NCBI GenBank assembly: GCA_021742025.1
Contig: JAIOWT010000060.1
Coordinates: 1-6,438, forward strand
From: Candidatus Nanopelagicales bacterium
GTDB taxonomy: Bacteria > Actinomycetota > Actinomycetes > S36-B12 > UBA5976
DNA: 6,438 bases
Reading direction: 5' to 3'
Made by a program: the position numbers and the translations under genes. Under the pieces are notes generated by a model that saw only the letters and a list, made by a program, of their open reading frames with translations, was not told the origin of the DNA and did not search any database. Numbering within the stretch: position 1 is the first letter of the stretch; each line of letters begins with the position of its first letter. Positions 6,384 through 6,438 of the stretch are shown here, piece after piece.

Positions 6384-6438
6384 TTAACGCAGACCAACAC
6401 CACGACGAAGTGCATCTTGAACTAATGCATCTACAAGT
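6384..6438 (-). CDS. ddl: D-alanine-D-alanine ligase, C-terminal tail only
   Basis: One minus-strand frame entering from the window edge reads LVDALVQDALRRGVGLR and then TAA (6386-6384). An amphipathic helix ending in RGVGL resembles the tail of actinobacterial Ddl as I recall it, and ddl commonly lies just upstream of thiL in this phylum. Ddl joins two D-alanines using ATP for peptidoglycan precursor synthesis. Only 17 residues are visible, so no catalytic residue can be checked; the call rests on tail similarity and gene order. It ends 19 bases before thiL and is probably in the same operon. Confidence 0.7.
   Translation of the reverse strand, partial: LVDALVQDALRRGVGLR

Noticed and set aside
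1..6438. Mobile elements, CRISPR repeats, tRNA or rRNA genes, toxin-antitoxin or defence genes
   Set aside because: No direct repeat arrays, transposase motifs, cloverleaf-like sequences or defence domains were seen; nearly every base is accounted for by conserved housekeeping genes.

Overview
The window is a dense housekeeping segment from an actinobacterium (Actinomycetota). The gene order, read on the minus strand, is ddl(end) - thiL - [rpmB, opposite strand] - DAK/FakA-like - recG - rsmD - coaD - DUF177 - rpmF(start), which is the classic actinobacterial arrangement. Actinobacterial signatures in the proteins agree: KGLR in CoaD, RREGDVLG near the RecG C terminus, and GGEDHA in ThiL. Base composition looks close to balanced and gaps are short. 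This suggests one of the lower-GC, compact lineages (freshwater Nanopelagicales or Luna-type organisms are possible) rather than a high-GC soil actinomycete. The lineage guess is inference only.

Layout. Positions 1-729 (minus) hold the first 36 codons of rpmF (ribosomal protein L32) and the DUF177/YceD gene before it, separated by a 55-base spacer with a clean RNA hairpin. Positions 730-852 carry a second hairpin after coaD and a possible promoter for DUF177-rpmF. Positions 853-5008 (minus) are a tight run: a DAK-domain protein, recG, rsmD and coaD, with gaps of 4, -4 and 37 bases. Positions 5009-5158 are a divergent intergenic region. rpmB (L28), the only plus-strand gene, follows at 5159-5347 and ends in a strong intrinsic terminator. 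The T-tract of that terminator contains the stop codon of the convergent thiL (5396-6364, minus). The last 55 bases encode the C-terminal tail of a D-Ala-D-Ala ligase.

Functionally the genes cover ribosome parts (L28, L32), 23S rRNA/ribosome assembly (DUF177), 16S rRNA methylation (RsmD), coenzyme A synthesis (CoaD), thiamine diphosphate synthesis (ThiL), fork rescue (RecG) and peptidoglycan precursor synthesis (Ddl).

I did not find a new defence, mobile or CRISPR-like system; the region is essentially ordinary. The points worth a second look are a FakA-type protein that lacks its C-terminal FakB-binding domain, hairpins beside the ribosomal genes whose wobble pairs fit only one strand, and two genes (thiL and the DAK gene) that look leaderless.
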